Shown here piece by piece: positions 13,136-25,056 of a DNA stretch of 64,000 bases. The first letter of the stretch is position 1; the number at the start of each line of letters is the position of its first letter. Origin of the DNA: Cherax quadricarinatus (taxonomy: Eukaryota; Arthropoda; Malacostraca; Decapoda; Parastacidae); contig NC_091325.1 of NCBI RefSeq assembly GCF_038502225.1, forward strand, positions 27,323,725 to 27,387,724, given 5' to 3'. The notes below the pieces were generated by a model. The model was not told the DNA's origin. It saw only the letters and a program-made list of their open reading frames with translations, and did not search any database. The position numbers and the translations under genes were made by a program.

Positions 13136-13137
<2 letters not shown>

Positions 13138-13230
<93 letters not shown>

Positions 13231-13248
13231 TGTATTTGTGTTTGTGTG
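13138..13248. repeat. (GT)n microsatellite between LINE copies B and C
   Basis: GT tract that ends copy B on its 5' side and begins copy C at its 3' end. Confidence 0.95.
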
Positions 13249-14254
13249 TACTCACCTAGTTGTACTCACCTAGTTGTGGTTGCAGGGGTTGATTCACAGC
13301 TCCTGGCCCCGCCTCCTTACTGGTCGCTACTTAGCCACTCTTCCTGCTCCACGAGCTTTATCATGCCTCTTCTTTAAGCTATGTATGGATCCTGCCTCCA
13401 CTACATCACTTCCCATACTATTCCACTTCCTGACAACTCTGTGACTGAAGAAATACTTCCTAACAGCCCTGTGATTCATCTGAGTCTTCGACTTCCGACC
13501 GTGACCCCTTGTTGCTGTATCCCATCTCTGGAACATCCTGTCTCTGTCCATCTTGTCGATTCCCCTCAGTATTTTATATATCGTTATCATATGCTCCCTA
13601 TCTCTCCTGTCCTCCAGTGTCGTCAGGTCGATTTCCCTTAACATCTCCTCGTAGGACATGCTCCTTGACTCTGGGACTAGTCTTGTTGCAAACCTATGGA
13701 GTTTCTTTAATTTCCTTATGTGTTTGGCTAGGTGTGGGTCCCAAACTGGTGCTGCATACTTCAATATAGGCCTAACGTACAAGCTGCACAGGGTTCTGAA
13801 CGATTCCTTATTGAGATGTCGTTATACTATTCTTAGGTTTGTTAGGCGTCCGTATGCTGCAGCAGTTATTTGGTTGATGTGCGCTTCAGGAGATGTGCCT
13901 GGTGTTATACTCACCCCAAGATCCTTTTCCTGGAGTGAAGTTTGTAGTCTTTCACTCTCTAGACTGTACTCCGTCCGCGGTCTTCTTTGCCCTTCCCCAA
14001 TCTTCATGTCTTTGCACTTGGTGGGGTTGAACCCCAGGAGCCAGTTTCTGGACCAGCCATACAGCCTGTCCAGACTCATTTGTAGATCTTCTTGGTCGTC
14101 GTCTGATTGAATTCTTCTCATCAGCTTCACATCATCTGCAAACAGGAACATTTCTGAGTCAATGCCTTCTGTCATGTCGTTCACATATATATCAGAAACA
14201 GCACCGGTCGTAGAACTGACCCCTGTGGAACCCCGCTCGTCACAGGCTCCCACT
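13249..14254 (-). pseudogene. CR1-like LINE, copy C (3' part of the RT)
   Basis: Minus-strand 1-kb 3' fragment of the same LINE. Two 14-bp copies of TACTCACCTAGTTG lie at the 3' end. The C-terminal domain is at 13782-13327 (RRDREHMITIYKIL). The RT piece is at 14253-13822, with NDMTEGIDSEMFLFADD and the catalytic FADD present. A frameshift separates the two. The 5' side stops inside the RT at a short (GT)n, 14254-14279. Confidence 0.88.
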
Positions 14255-14459
14255 GTGTGTGTGTGTGTGTGTCTGTGTGCGTGCTTCCTTATACTAATGG
14301 AGCTGCACTCACCGAACTGTGTTTGCCAAGTCTAAGTCTACTTCGATCAGAATCTCGTCTCTATGAGTCATCATTGACTTCAGCTTACACATGTGTTCCA
14401 TTGATTCTGGTCCTATTAATTCAAATAATCTCTCCTTCTCTGTCCTATTATTTCCCTAA

Positions 14460-15265
14460 AGCTTTTTTATACAGTTATCATGTCTCCTATAGTCCTTCTC
14501 TCTGCTAAGATCCTAAGTCTTTCATTTTCTCTACGTAGTGCAATTCTTTCACTTCTGGCGTTTGTCAAGTTGCAAACCTTTGAATCTTTTCGTGTTTCTG
14601 CAAGTACTTGGGAATGTGTGGGCTCCTTGCTATGGCTGCGTATTCCAAACATACGATGTGTATAAAGTCTCAAAAGATTATTTAAGTTACTGAATGCTAT
14701 TCGAGGTTTCCTTGTCTTGCGTATGCCGTTGACGTTACGTGAATTTTGTGTAACTCTTGTAATATGGTTGGTGTTATGCTTACCTTCAAATCTTTTCATT
14801 TTCCTAATATTTACATATTTTCTCAGTTTATAACGGGCTCTGTATCTGCTCTACTTCCACCTCCAGTCCGTACCATTGCCATTTTTTTTAAAGTGAACTC
14901 TGTAAGCGATACGTTGATTCGATAGTGATACGTTGTAAGACTCGGTCCGTGCTACTAAATCGTTGACATATATTACGAACAGTGGTGGTATTAATACCGC
15001 TTCTTGCATTTTTATTCTCGTGTTTCCTCCCTTATTGCTATTTTCTGCCTTCTGTGTTGCAGACATTCTGATCCACTGCATAAGAATTTAACCCATTCCG
15101 GTTCTTCTTTTTTGCACTAATCTCTAGTGTGGTACTGAATGTATCAACTGAATACTTCCTTGAAGTTCAGGATGCAGTTCCTGTCTTTTGTTTTGGCTCT
15201 GTGACTCTGTCATATAAGTCTAGCAGGTTCATACGACAGGATTTCTGATCCATAAATCCCGTTCA
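14460..15265 (-). pseudogene. Degenerate CR1-like LINE reverse transcriptase (D)
   Basis: An older, more decayed minus-strand RT of a different subfamily. Recognisable fragments, from its 5' side: a MDQKSCRMNLLDLYD-like stretch near 15255-15205, QWIR near 15080, PPLFVIYVNDLV near 14985, RKPRIAFSNLNNLLRLYTHR near 14700 and RRTIGDMI near 14480. The catalytic FADD is not recognisable. Many indels are present. Identification is by order of weak motifs. Confidence 0.6.
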
Positions 15266-16077
15266 CTGAGGTGAGTGGTCACGAGAGGTCACGCTACCTT
15301 CCTTCAGCTGCTCTTGGGGAATTAGTGTGGAGTGTTATAGTGTTACCGAGGGTTGCTGTGTAGCGTTTTAGAATCAGAGATCAAGGTATTATAGAAAGAC
15401 GTTTTGTTTTTCAAGATAGAAAATAGAAAATAAAAATTTCGTGGTCTGTAGTAATGGGAAAAGCCTAAAATTATGGAAAGTGAAAAAAGCAGGCTTCAAG
15501 GAGGGAAATTGCATCTCTGTACTTTTGGTAGAATGTACTTCAGGTGTCAACGAAGATAATAATACAGGTATGGCTATCCTAATTGTTGAGAACTCACAAA
15601 CTAGATACGTGGTCCATACCTTTTGTAACAAGGATAGAAAGCTGAGACAGCAGAGTGTTTCTCTTGGAACTGGTGTTAGTGACATTACAGATTAAAGGTA
15701 AAACAAGTACAAGGAAGAACCACATTATTTGCCTCAGTGATTGTCAGCTCAGTATTCAGTCATTCTTATTTTGCGCTTCTCCGCTACAGACCCTATGCTG
15801 CCACCTAATGGATTTAGTTGAGACCTAACGCTCAGTTAAGTGTACCTGGTATCTCTCTCACTAAGTGGACAGAGTAGGACAAGCTGGACGTACCTTCCTC
15901 TCACTCTCGCCGGCGTATGACCTTGGTGTGGGAATAGCAACCAAACTCGCTGTGTACCATTTATCTAATAAATCTAAAGTTCTCTTATTATTATGCCAAT
16001 CCACCAAACCAACCACAAAATCTATGTATTACGGTGATGTACATCGGTGGTCGCAGCAGTTTGTGTTACGCCCAGTA

Positions 16078-16078
<1 letters not shown>
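15266..16078. other. No gene recognised; possible LTR-like segment at the right end
   Basis: A plus-strand 84-codon frame at 15441-15695 has no recognisable domain and I do not call it. 15700-16078 has features of a retroelement LTR end or leader (AATAAA at 15967, a T-rich end, then GTGGTCGCAGCAG), but no partner copy is in the window. Confidence 0.35.
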
Positions 16079-16169
<91 letters not shown>

Positions 16170-16204
16170 GAGACAGAGAGAGAGAGAGAGAGAGACAGAG
16201 AGAC
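16079..16204. repeat. (GA)n microsatellite
   Basis: GA tract with a few ATA and ACA interruptions. It lies at the 5' edge of the readable LINE E ORF1. The Arg-Glu repeat it encodes is not considered part of the protein. Confidence 0.95.
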
Positions 16205-17072
16205 AGTTCAAAACATTACCTTTGGGAATTCTAACACAATTCCTCTGACCACCACAGAGGGAACAAATCCTCTTCCCAGCAACGAGGGAAGCCTTGGATC
16301 TGTTAATTCTCCTACACCTGACATCTCTGCTTCAGCCACTGCCAGTCCACTTGACAGTGCACATACCATCTCTGATCCTACACCTGTCAGCACACCTGCC
16401 GACACTATTCCAGAATCTGGTAGCAGTGCTTCATCAGCAAGTTCTGAGCCAGGAGTTTCTCCACCAGAGATTGGTGCAGTTAATGATCAGGGAACTATCA
16501 CTGCACCTGATCACCTACTGCGCCAAAGTACGAACAGCAGGGACACATCTGTCAGAACTGGTAGAGGACGGGGCAGAGGACGTGGAAGAGGACGTGGAGG
16601 AGGAAGATATCTACAGCCGTCTCACCCTCCACTAACACAGTTCCAGCGGCAGAATCTGAGGACAAATCTGCAAAACACAGGAGGGGCAACAAATCCTAGT
16701 CCACCCTCCCAGGCATCTAGGCTGTGCTCTCGCTGTCACCGGAAGGGGCACACTGCCAACAACTGCCTGCGAGATACCAGGTGTAATTACTGCTACAAGA
16801 AAGGACATCAGGAGGACCAGTGTCGGAAGAAAAAGGAACTTGACAGACAGGGCCACCTGTTTAGAGACCTGTTCTCAGAACAAACCAGCAGGATCTCTGA
16901 ATTGGTGAACACTCTCACACGTCACCCACTTAGCTACTCCTATCCCAGCCCAGCAGGTGGGATTGTGCCTTATACAAGACCACAGACCTACATCCCTGCA
17001 GCTGCCTCAGTACCCTACCTCTCTCAAGGGCAGGCACCTTACATTCCCTACACACCCACCACCTCAAGCTGA
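16205..17072 (+). CDS. LINE E ORF1 protein with two CCHC zinc knuckles
   Basis: About 288 residues after the (GA)n tract, ending in TGA at 17070-17072. The N-terminal half is Ser/Thr/Pro rich and low in structure. A basic RG-rich patch (GRGRGRGRGRGGG) lies at about 16561-16605. Two CX2CX4HX4C knuckles follow: CSRCHRKGHTANNC at about 16728-16769 and CNYCYKKGHQEDQC at about 16782-16823. The C-terminal tail is Pro/Tyr rich. Such ORF1 proteins bind the element's RNA. The true start is unclear because the frame is open through the microsatellite. No stop or frameshift is seen in the part shown. Confidence 0.75.
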
Positions 17073-17082
17073 CCACTTCATC

Positions 17083-19671
17083 ATGAGGAGCCAGTCTATC
17101 AGCATTCTGTCGACCAACATTAGAGGTTTCATTACTAATGTTGGAGAGCTCACACATAGTTTTGTGAACACTCGACGTCCCGACATGATAGCTGTTGTTG
17201 AAACATTTTTGGATGACAGGACTCCAGAAAATTTTGCAAGAATTGCTGGCTACACCTCATGGATGAGAAGAGACAGGCAAGGGCAAGGAGGAGGTGTTGC
17301 TGTGTGCTTCTCTAAAAGTGTTCATGCCCAGCACATTGATGTTGCCACCCCTACACATCTTGAAATGATGTTCTTCAAGCTCTGTATAAACACTAGTACC
17401 TCTGCACTAGTATGTGCAATGTACAGACCTCAGTGGCAACATGCAGACCCCATCAACTTCCTAATGGAAAATATTGACTCCCTTCTGCTACAACACAACT
17501 GTCAACATATTATAATTGTTGGTGACCTCAACCAGCACCTTATACAGAGGGACTTTGATATACAGAGGGACTTTGATGACCTTCTTGCATGCGAAACTTT
17601 GTTGATTTCCCTACTCATATCTCTGGCTCCTCCCTTGACCCAGTAGTGAGTGATCTGGCAGAAGGCATAGTCACTTGTCAACACCTCGGCTACGTTGGAT
17701 CGTCTGACCACAAGGCTGTTTTTACGACACTTAAGATCCCAACAGAACGAGGTGAGGAGTCCACACGCACAACCTGGTTATGGGAAAGAGGTAATTGGCC
17801 AGGCCTTTGCTCTGAGCTCGCCACCACCGATTGGAATGCTCTTCTCCAAGGGGAGGTTGACAACCAAATGAAAGCCTTCACTGGACACATCCTTAATCTA
17901 CAACAAGAACACATTCCTCACCGGCAATATGTGACGAAGCCTACAGATCAGCCTTGGTTTGGCTTTCGTTGTAGAGAGGTTGCTACTGCTAAGTACAAAG
18001 CATGGCGAAGGTATAAGAGACATCCTACCACCTATAACAGGAACTTATACACGCAAGCCTGTAGGCATATGGGTGATGTTCAAAAGTGGGCCATTGCTAA
18101 ATGGGAGGTGGACACTAAAAGAAAGCTAGCATCAGGTAGGGTAGGCTCCAAAACCTGGTGGTCCCTGGTAAAGGACAGACAAGGTTATTTGCCTGATGAA
18201 CTTATTCCACCTCTAAATCGACAGGATGGGACCACCTCTACTAGTAGTCAAGAGAAGGCGGACCTCTTTGCTGAACACTTTGCTACCAAAATGCAAGTTC
18301 CTGATCCAGCAAGGGACCCTCCTAGGCTAGCTGCAAGAACTGTGTCAAAACTGTCAATGGTGACAATAAGGCAGGAAGAGGTGCATTTCCTTCTTAAATC
18401 GCTTGACCAAGAAAAGGCTGTGGGCCCAGACAAGTTGAGCCCAAGATTGTTGAGAAGATGTGCAGACCAGCTAGCAGCACCTCTAACTCGCATCTTTCAG
18501 CACTGCCTAGTACAGTGTAAATGGCCCTCTCTATGGAAAGAGGCAAATGTAGTCCCTGTTCACAAAAAGAAGAGCAGAGCAGAAATCAGCAACTACAGAC
18601 CAGTGTCACTCCTGTCAATCACTGGTAAGATCCTTGAGACAATAATCTCAGAACAAATGACAGAGTTTTTTGACTAGCACTCACTACTTTGTGGTCGTCA
18701 ATATGGCTTCAGGAAAGGTTACTCTGCTGCTGATCTGTTGTTAAACCTCTCCACTAAGTGGCACCAGTCACTGGATGAATCTGCTGCTGATCTGTTGTTA
18801 AACCTCTCCACTAAGTGGCACCAGTCACTGGATGAATTCAAAGTCAGCTGTGTGGTAGCACTGGACATTGCTGGTGCTTTCGACCGGGTGTGGCACAAGG
18901 GCCTCTTAGCAAAACTTCAAGCACTGGGAATTGCAGGCTCTACGCTATGTCTCCTCAGTGATTACCTTCATGGTAGATCTCTAAGTGTAGTTCTCAATGG
19001 AACGGAATCAGCAAGGCATCCTATTGGGGCAAGTGTTCCACAAGGAAGCGTGCTGGGTCCATTGTTATGGAATGTCTACTTCAACGACCTTCTTCATCTC
19101 ATCCCAGAATCACATGCATATGCAGACGACTGTACACTGACATTCACTTATCCAAGAGAAGAAATGCCAGCCGCTCTAAGCTACATCAATCACCAGCTGA
19201 GAGCTATATCAGCTTGGGGAAATAGATGGCAAGTAACATTTGCACCTGAGAAAACTCAAATGATGATCGTCTCTAGGCACCATGATGGTAATGCTGGTGC
19301 AGTAGTAAGGATGAATGGGAGGGTGTTGGCACCTGGAGAAGAAGTTGATATCCTTGGGGTGAAATTTGACTCCAAACTAACCATGAAGAACCATGTTGTA
19401 AATCTTGCAAACAAGGCAGCCAGGAAGCTTACAGCACTTCGCCGTATCTCGCATCTGCTTGATAGTAGGGGTTGCAAGATCCTGTACGAGACACAAGTAC
19501 GCTCACACCTTGAGTATGCTCCACTTTCTTGGTTTGCCTGCCCCCCCTCTCATCTGCGACTGCTTGACAGAGTAGAGAACAGAGCAAGACGTCTCATCTC
19601 TCGCCTGGACCCATCCTGGATAGATCTGTCATTTCAGCAGAGCCTTCAACATAGGAGAGAGAGAGAGAGAA
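17083..19671 (+). pseudogene. LINE E ORF2: APE endonuclease and reverse transcriptase, broken
   Basis: ATG at 17083, 11 nt after the ORF1 stop. Endonuclease: ILSTNIRGF, DMIAVVETFLDD (catalytic Glu), GGGVAVCFSK, IIIVGDLNQH and SSDHKAVF near 17700. An 18-bp tandem duplication at 17541-17576 lies just before a frameshift near 17585. The RT has KAVGPDKLSPRLL, NYRPVSLLSITGKILE, then a TAG at 18675-18677 where copy G has TAC (Tyr), then LDIAGAFDRVW, VPQGSVLGPLLW and the catalytic YADD at 19119-19130. A 57-bp in-frame duplication (18723-18836) adds 19 residues. The C-terminus is missing. Dead copy with clear family identity. Confidence 0.92.
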
Positions 19672-20206
19672 GTCACATGTTACTTCATCGCTCAGTCTAG
19701 TTATCACATAACTACCAGGGGGTTATAGTGCAAACCAAAATGTTGAGATGCAGGTATATCTAAAACTTATGCTCTGGCTTAATTTCCTCGAGAAATCTTC
19801 GCACCGTTATCTGGGTCTTTTCACAACCTCCAATACGCGTCCTACTCACGTGATGAGCATCACTCTGCACCTGCTGTTACAGCTTCACTACTGTAAGCTA
19901 CAACACGTCAGATGAATTAATAAGAGGGAGAAAACTGAGAGATGGTGGTGATGGATACCAATGCGACATTTCCCAGAGCATCATTCAATCTGCTTAATGG
20001 ATATAGAAAAATTAAATCAAATATAAATGAACCTAAATGAATGGATACTAGACTAAAAAAACTTTATGTTGGAAAGAGGCATTTTACAGGCAAAGAGAGT
20101 ATTGGGTCACTCTATTGACCAGTCTAGACATTGGCTGGAAAAGTGTGGTGATATCGACAGTGAGTATTTTAAGAAATATATGCACAATTCAAGACATATA
20201 TTGAGG
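19672..20206. other. No gene seen
   Basis: Non-coding sequence between LINE E and the MITE-like right end; no repeat or RNA recognised. Confidence 0.5.
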
Positions 20207-20600
<394 letters not shown>

Positions 20601-21561
20601 AGGCTTGCTTCAGGGAGGGAGGAATGATTTCCTGCGAAAAATCGAAAAAAAATGGAAAAACAATGTTTTCTAACCGAAAAATAGTGCACAATTCTGGCAA
20701 CATGTTGATGCAATCAGCTTGTTTCTATCATATTTCTAAGCATCTTTCTCCAAAAATGTAACTTTTTTTTTTTTTTGCTCTTGCTGTCATCAAGAGGACA
20801 TGATGCAATTCATGTGCTTTTTTTTTTACTCCAAAAATTAATATTTTCATGATTGTTTTATTCCAAATATACTACATGGCATCTTCTCCGTGGACTCCAT
20901 ATTAGTACTCAGAGTGAGAGCTGCTCAGTCGCCTGTGGGCTGCTGACAAATTTGGAGGAGTGTAGTGTGCTGACATTTGGCTCGTAGTGACCGTAGAGTT
21001 TTACAGAAAACGTAATTTCTCTTTTATTCTTTCCATACTCGTTTTCTGAAAACTAGTTATAAGAGTGTCATGATTTTTGCACGTTACTTGAGGAATGATG
21101 GTTGTACTCAGTGGTAATTGTGACTTTTTTATCGTGTTGTTTTCATTAATTTTTTCCCCCAAAAATCCTTAAAAATATCAACATTTTTTATTATGCAATT
21201 TACTAACATTTTGCTCAAATGCAGATAGTCACATAATTATTTAGATCTTTATCTTTCATCTGGTGTCAACTAGAACATTGTACATCTTACCAATTTTGTA
21301 AAAGGGGCAGAGTTTTATGCCCTATTGAATAGGGCACTATTTATTTTTTCTATCTTTTATGGCAAAATGTCACTACAAACACAGTGTGCAGGTTTCAAAT
21401 GCTACTTAAATCACAGTAAAAATTTCATTGAAACTGGGTAAAAAAAAAAAATATTTCTTCTCCCCCTTCATGTTGCGAGGACATACGATGGTGTGGATTC
21501 CTTAGAGCTAATATCATTCTACTCCTCATTTGGTTTACTAGCCTCCACAAGCAGTACATGT
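20601..21561. other. No gene seen
   Basis: AT-rich non-coding sequence with several poly(T) runs. Confidence 0.5.
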
Positions 21562-21690
21562 ATTATTGCAACCATGAACAAGTGGTATTTAATCAATAAC
21601 AAACTGTGGCTAGCTGGGAGATCGAATCCATGTTTTTTAGCCTGCCTCGTGGGAAGAGAGCAAAAGTTCACTACGCTCTATCACAGGAAT
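21562..21690 (-). repeat. tRNA-derived SINE-like repeat, copy 2
   Basis: Same family as 20437-20600, including the flanking AACAAGTG and ACAAACTGTGGCTAGC. B-box-like GGATTCGATCTCCCAGCTAG is on the minus strand. The A-box side is more decayed (TGATAGAGCG). Confidence 0.5.
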
Positions 21691-21698
21691 ACTATAAA

Positions 21699-21761
21699 TA
21701 ACAAGAAAGGCACAATACCGTGGCTGGAACGATACACAAATAACCCGCGGGTTATTTGTGT
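21699..21761. mobile_element. Minimal Penelope-type fold-back remnant
   Basis: A 63-bp insertion: a left tag (AGGCACAATACCGTGGCTGG) followed by a perfect 30-bp palindrome at 21733-21762 (ACACAAATAACCCGC arms). It is flanked by a 16-bp duplication, ACAGGAATACTATAAA at 21683-21698 and the same with one mismatch at 21762-21777. The tag and the outer part of the palindrome match the larger element at 24777-24970, whose inner arms are missing here. Confidence 0.7.
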
Positions 21762-21777
21762 ACAGGTATACTATAAA

Positions 21778-24764
21778 CTGCTAATGCAATTTCTGAGTGC
21801 CTTCAAGCTTAATAAGCTGGTGTATTTTAGGAAGGTGATAAGAGAATGCCTTTTCAGTTTAGCTTCAATGCTTGTGTTTCTTAATGGAAAGTTTGAATTA
21901 GATTTCGTTTGTGTATGTTCTATGTAAGGGATTGGAGCATGTAGAGACAAGCAGGTTAAAGGACTGTAGAGGTACTTAGCTTGAATGATGGCTGAACGTC
22001 CTGCAGCCACCTCCAGTCGTTATCCAGGAGCCGTCGATGCTACCACCCTTGAGCTGTTGGAAATCAAGTAATCTTGAGTATATAATTGCCTCAAAGGAGT
22101 GTATCAGCATTTCATTTAACAATGCCGAGTTGATGATTACTTCCTTTTTTGGGCTCAATGGCTCATGAATAACCGAGTATTTTGGTAAATCCAGACATGC
22201 TATGCCCTAGCCATCTGCTGCGCAGCTGATCTAACCAGGTTCATAACTTGCTAGACTTACCTGGGTATATGTATCAGACCTGCAAAGTTTTCCCTGGCTT
22301 GTGGTAGAGAATTACTCCGATATACATTGTCTTGATTGAATAGTAGCGTCTCCCTCTGAATATTGTTTGCAACACACACTGTTATACTACACTGGGATCA
22401 AGATTACTTTTTCGTGGTAATTTCACAACAGGAAGATAGTTACACTTCACTGTTATAGTTCTACCGTGAGTTGTGAGAGTGTACAGAGTCAACCACTTTG
22501 TTCCTTTGTTTGGGCAATGCGCGAGCGAAAAACAAGTTTCCCAGTCATCTCCTGAAGTCAATCTGACCTCATCCCCACACTTCACAGCCCTGAATCGCTG
22601 ACTTCAGCATATTTTCTTTGACATCGTCACAATGTTCAATGCAAGTGATAGATTTTCTGGTAACTGCTCATCAACGACAGTTCATTATTGCCTCACATAG
22701 CAGTTAAAGTGATGCAGGGTTTTCCTGTACTTTTCCTACCAAGGTAAAAAAAAGTCCCTTTTCTCATTTCATTATCACTCAATTGCAATGAACACTGTGG
22801 TGCAAAAGTAAGTGACGTGACTACTCTCTGGTACACGCTGCTACTGCATCTGCTTCCAATTACTGTTGATTGGAAGCAAGACGCCATTTGCCCTTTCTGA
22901 GAGGGTTGTTCGTCAGGGACCTGAAAGGGGCTGATAACCCCCCCCCTTTCTGGAGAAATTTTCTCCACATTCTAATTTGTCATCTTTATGTAGAAATTCG
23001 AATATTAATTTCTATATGATGACTTGTGAGTGCATTTTCTGATTTATTTCAGTTTGCTACAATACAAACTTATTCTGCACTCTGCACTATTCCAGTCACT
23101 TACACTGAGGTACTGGGGACTGAGGTTATGCAATATGGGGATACCATTCACAGGTCGCGCAGTGACTGAAATACATTTAGTTAATTCTGTGCTTGTTGAT
23201 GCAGTTCTCTGAAAACATATGGGGACGGTTAGTGATATAATTGGGTGAAATGATTTCATGGGTGTGACTGGGAACTGTGAGGCTGGGAGTGAGTTTAGTT
23301 CAGGATGAAGGTAGGCTTGAAAGGGTGGGAGTAAATGTGTGTATGTATGGGTATGGTCTAATAAAAGTTAAGTTAGTAGTGAGTAAGATATAATGAATAT
23401 GTCTATGTGGAGGTAAGAGTATCACTAACACAGGTACTGTTAGATGACCTGTGGCAAGAATCATCAACAAAGCAAGCCAGTAAAGTTAAGGACAAAAAAA
23501 AACATGAGAAGTTACTTTTGAATACCTGTATATTTCCACCTCCAAAGTTATTTACATTTATTTGCAATGTTTACACTTACTGTACAATAATCTTAACAGA
23601 TACAATACTAAGGGTAATGTAATGAGAGAGAGAGAGAGACAGACAGAGAGAGAGAAAAAAAAACAGGCAGAGACAGACCAAGAATGGGCACAATCACCGG
23701 CTTATATTATTAGTGACAGAACTCTGGTATGTGTTAATCAGCTTGAAGCGAGTAAGACACTGACCTTCAGACCTGGGTGTAGTTATAATGCCTGGAGCTC
23801 AACCACTCACAGTGATGAGCTGATTGATCGTGGGAGTGGTGGTGAGAGTGTCAGGAAGGGCTCTAACTCACTGAGACGTTAAACACGTATATTGAGAATA
23901 AATGAGTAGGAAGCCCAGCCTGCAGTCTGATGTCGTGACTGCTTGCCAGTACGTGCCTGACAAACTACGCCTCATTGCGGGGCGTCAGCAGCTCATAGTC
24001 TGCTGATATGACAGTATATTTCAAATACGTTAGCATTGGCAAGAGTGGTGGTGTCTGTGGGTGGGAGTGGTGATGGGAGTGGGTGATTGAAAGGCGGAGA
24101 TTGGATTGGTGTTATCGGGATGGACTTGTGAGTTACTGCAATAATTTTTGTAGTGGTCACTGGGCTATAGTGTGGGAATGGGAATAGACGTAGGGGTAAA
24201 TGTAATGGGGGGAGGGGAGTATGAAAACAGATATGCTTGGGCTGGAGTGGTTGTGCGAGTAGGAGTTGTATGCTTGGGTAGGAGTAAATGTGTGGATTGG
24301 AGTAGATGTGATGATTGGAGTAGAGTTTTTTGGTCTAGTAGTTATCTTAGTGTGGTTACACTGAGTGAGGCTGGACAGGTAGAAAGAATAAGTCACAGTA
24401 CTCTTGATGAAACAAATTATAACTAACGCACAATTTCAAGAGGAGTCTTCAAGAGGAGTCTTCAGATAACATTTCTGCTTCTCCATTACCATTATCAAGA
24501 CGCAACTTGATAATGTTCCAGAATGGACAGGAACGTTCTATGTAAGTTTTCCCTTTCAAATTGCGTGTTAGTTGTGAATTAGACAGGATTTCCCTGATCC
24601 CATGCTCTTTTTAAACACAGCCTTTTTAACCCTCGTGGTTTACTAATTACACTTTATAATTTCCGTTTCCTTGATGGGTTTGTATGCTTGTTATACTGAT
24701 CTGCGGTTTAGCGACTCTTGTCTACTTTCTGTATTGAATATCAGTGCAGCATTTGCCTTTTTAC
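21778..24764. other. No gene seen
   Basis: Non-coding. Minor features are a short (GA)n at 23623-23655, a C8 run at 22939 and G/T-rich degenerate repeats at 24040-24330. A plus-strand open frame at 21493-21927 crosses the SINE-like repeat and the fold-back remnant and is not credited. Confidence 0.5.
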
Positions 24765-24776
24765 AGCTTTCTGGTT

Positions 24777-24970
24777 ATAAATAACAAAAAGGCACAATAC
24801 CGTGACTGGAACGATACACAAATAACCCGCACATAAAAGAGAGAAGCTTACGACGACGTTTCGGTCCGACTTGGACCATTGGCAAAGTCACAGTGTGACT
24901 TTGTCAATGGTCCAAGTCGGACCGAAACGTCGTCGTAAGCTTCTCTCTTTTATGTGCGGGTTATTTGTGT
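24777..24970. mobile_element. Penelope-type fold-back element with 12-bp target duplication
   Basis: A left tag (AAAAAGGCACAATACCGTGA) is followed by an almost perfect palindrome, 24817-24970. Arms run from ACACAAATAACCCGCACATA to the central AAAGTCACAGTGTGACTTTG. It is flanked by AGCTTTCTGGTT at 24765-24776 and 24971-24982. Each arm holds GGTCC-AAGTC-GGACC followed by GAAACGTCGTCG, which matches the stem II and GAAA part of a hammerhead. The CUGANGA box is not intact. Confidence 0.75.
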
Positions 24971-25056
24971 AGCTTTCTGGTTGTCTGTATCCAATGTTAT
25001 GATACAGATCTTCCTTAATGTTCTGCGAAGAGCCTCTGCCATCTTGTCTGTATATA

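Larger units (their letters stand above)
10005..13137 (-). mobile_element. CR1-like LINE, copy B (5' truncated, interrupted)
   Basis: Minus-strand copy of the same family as A. Its 3' end is at 10005 against (GT)n. Its 5' end at 13137 lies within the endonuclease and is cut off directly at another (GT)n tract. A fold-back element occupies 12219-12815. Outside it, the parts follow copy A in the same order. Confidence 0.88.
10072..13137 (-). pseudogene. LINE copy B ORF2, multiply broken
   Basis: Pieces in several frames. Endonuclease: 13130-12830, with LLIMGDFNHKEIDWEN and PLGASDHVVL. Linker: 12170-11949 (AEERFVPKGNRNN). Pre-RT: 11662-11420 (RAMGSDNISPW). RT: 11347-11102 and 11162-10653, with DCKKTFDTVPHKRL and FADDVKL. 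C-terminal domain: 10401-10072 (RRDRRDMITTYKIL). The conserved PQG of the RT is PSG here (VPSGSVIGP), so even without frameshifts the active site would be altered. Clearly a dead copy. Confidence 0.88.
16079..19671 (+). mobile_element. Zinc-knuckle LINE (E), 3' truncated
   Basis: Plus-strand non-LTR retrotransposon with ORF1 (CCHC), APE endonuclease and RT. It starts at (GA)n and its 3' side ends in a short (GA)n at 19658-19671, where the second copy (G) continues for about 460 bp more to a poly(A). The 3' end was therefore lost or rearranged here. YADD and the LDIAGAFDRVWHKGLL pattern suggest the Jockey/I side of LINEs; the exact clade is not assigned. Confidence 0.85.

Noticed and set aside
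21493..21927. 144-codon frame on the plus strand
   Set aside because: It crosses a SINE-like repeat and a fold-back remnant; no domain is recognised.
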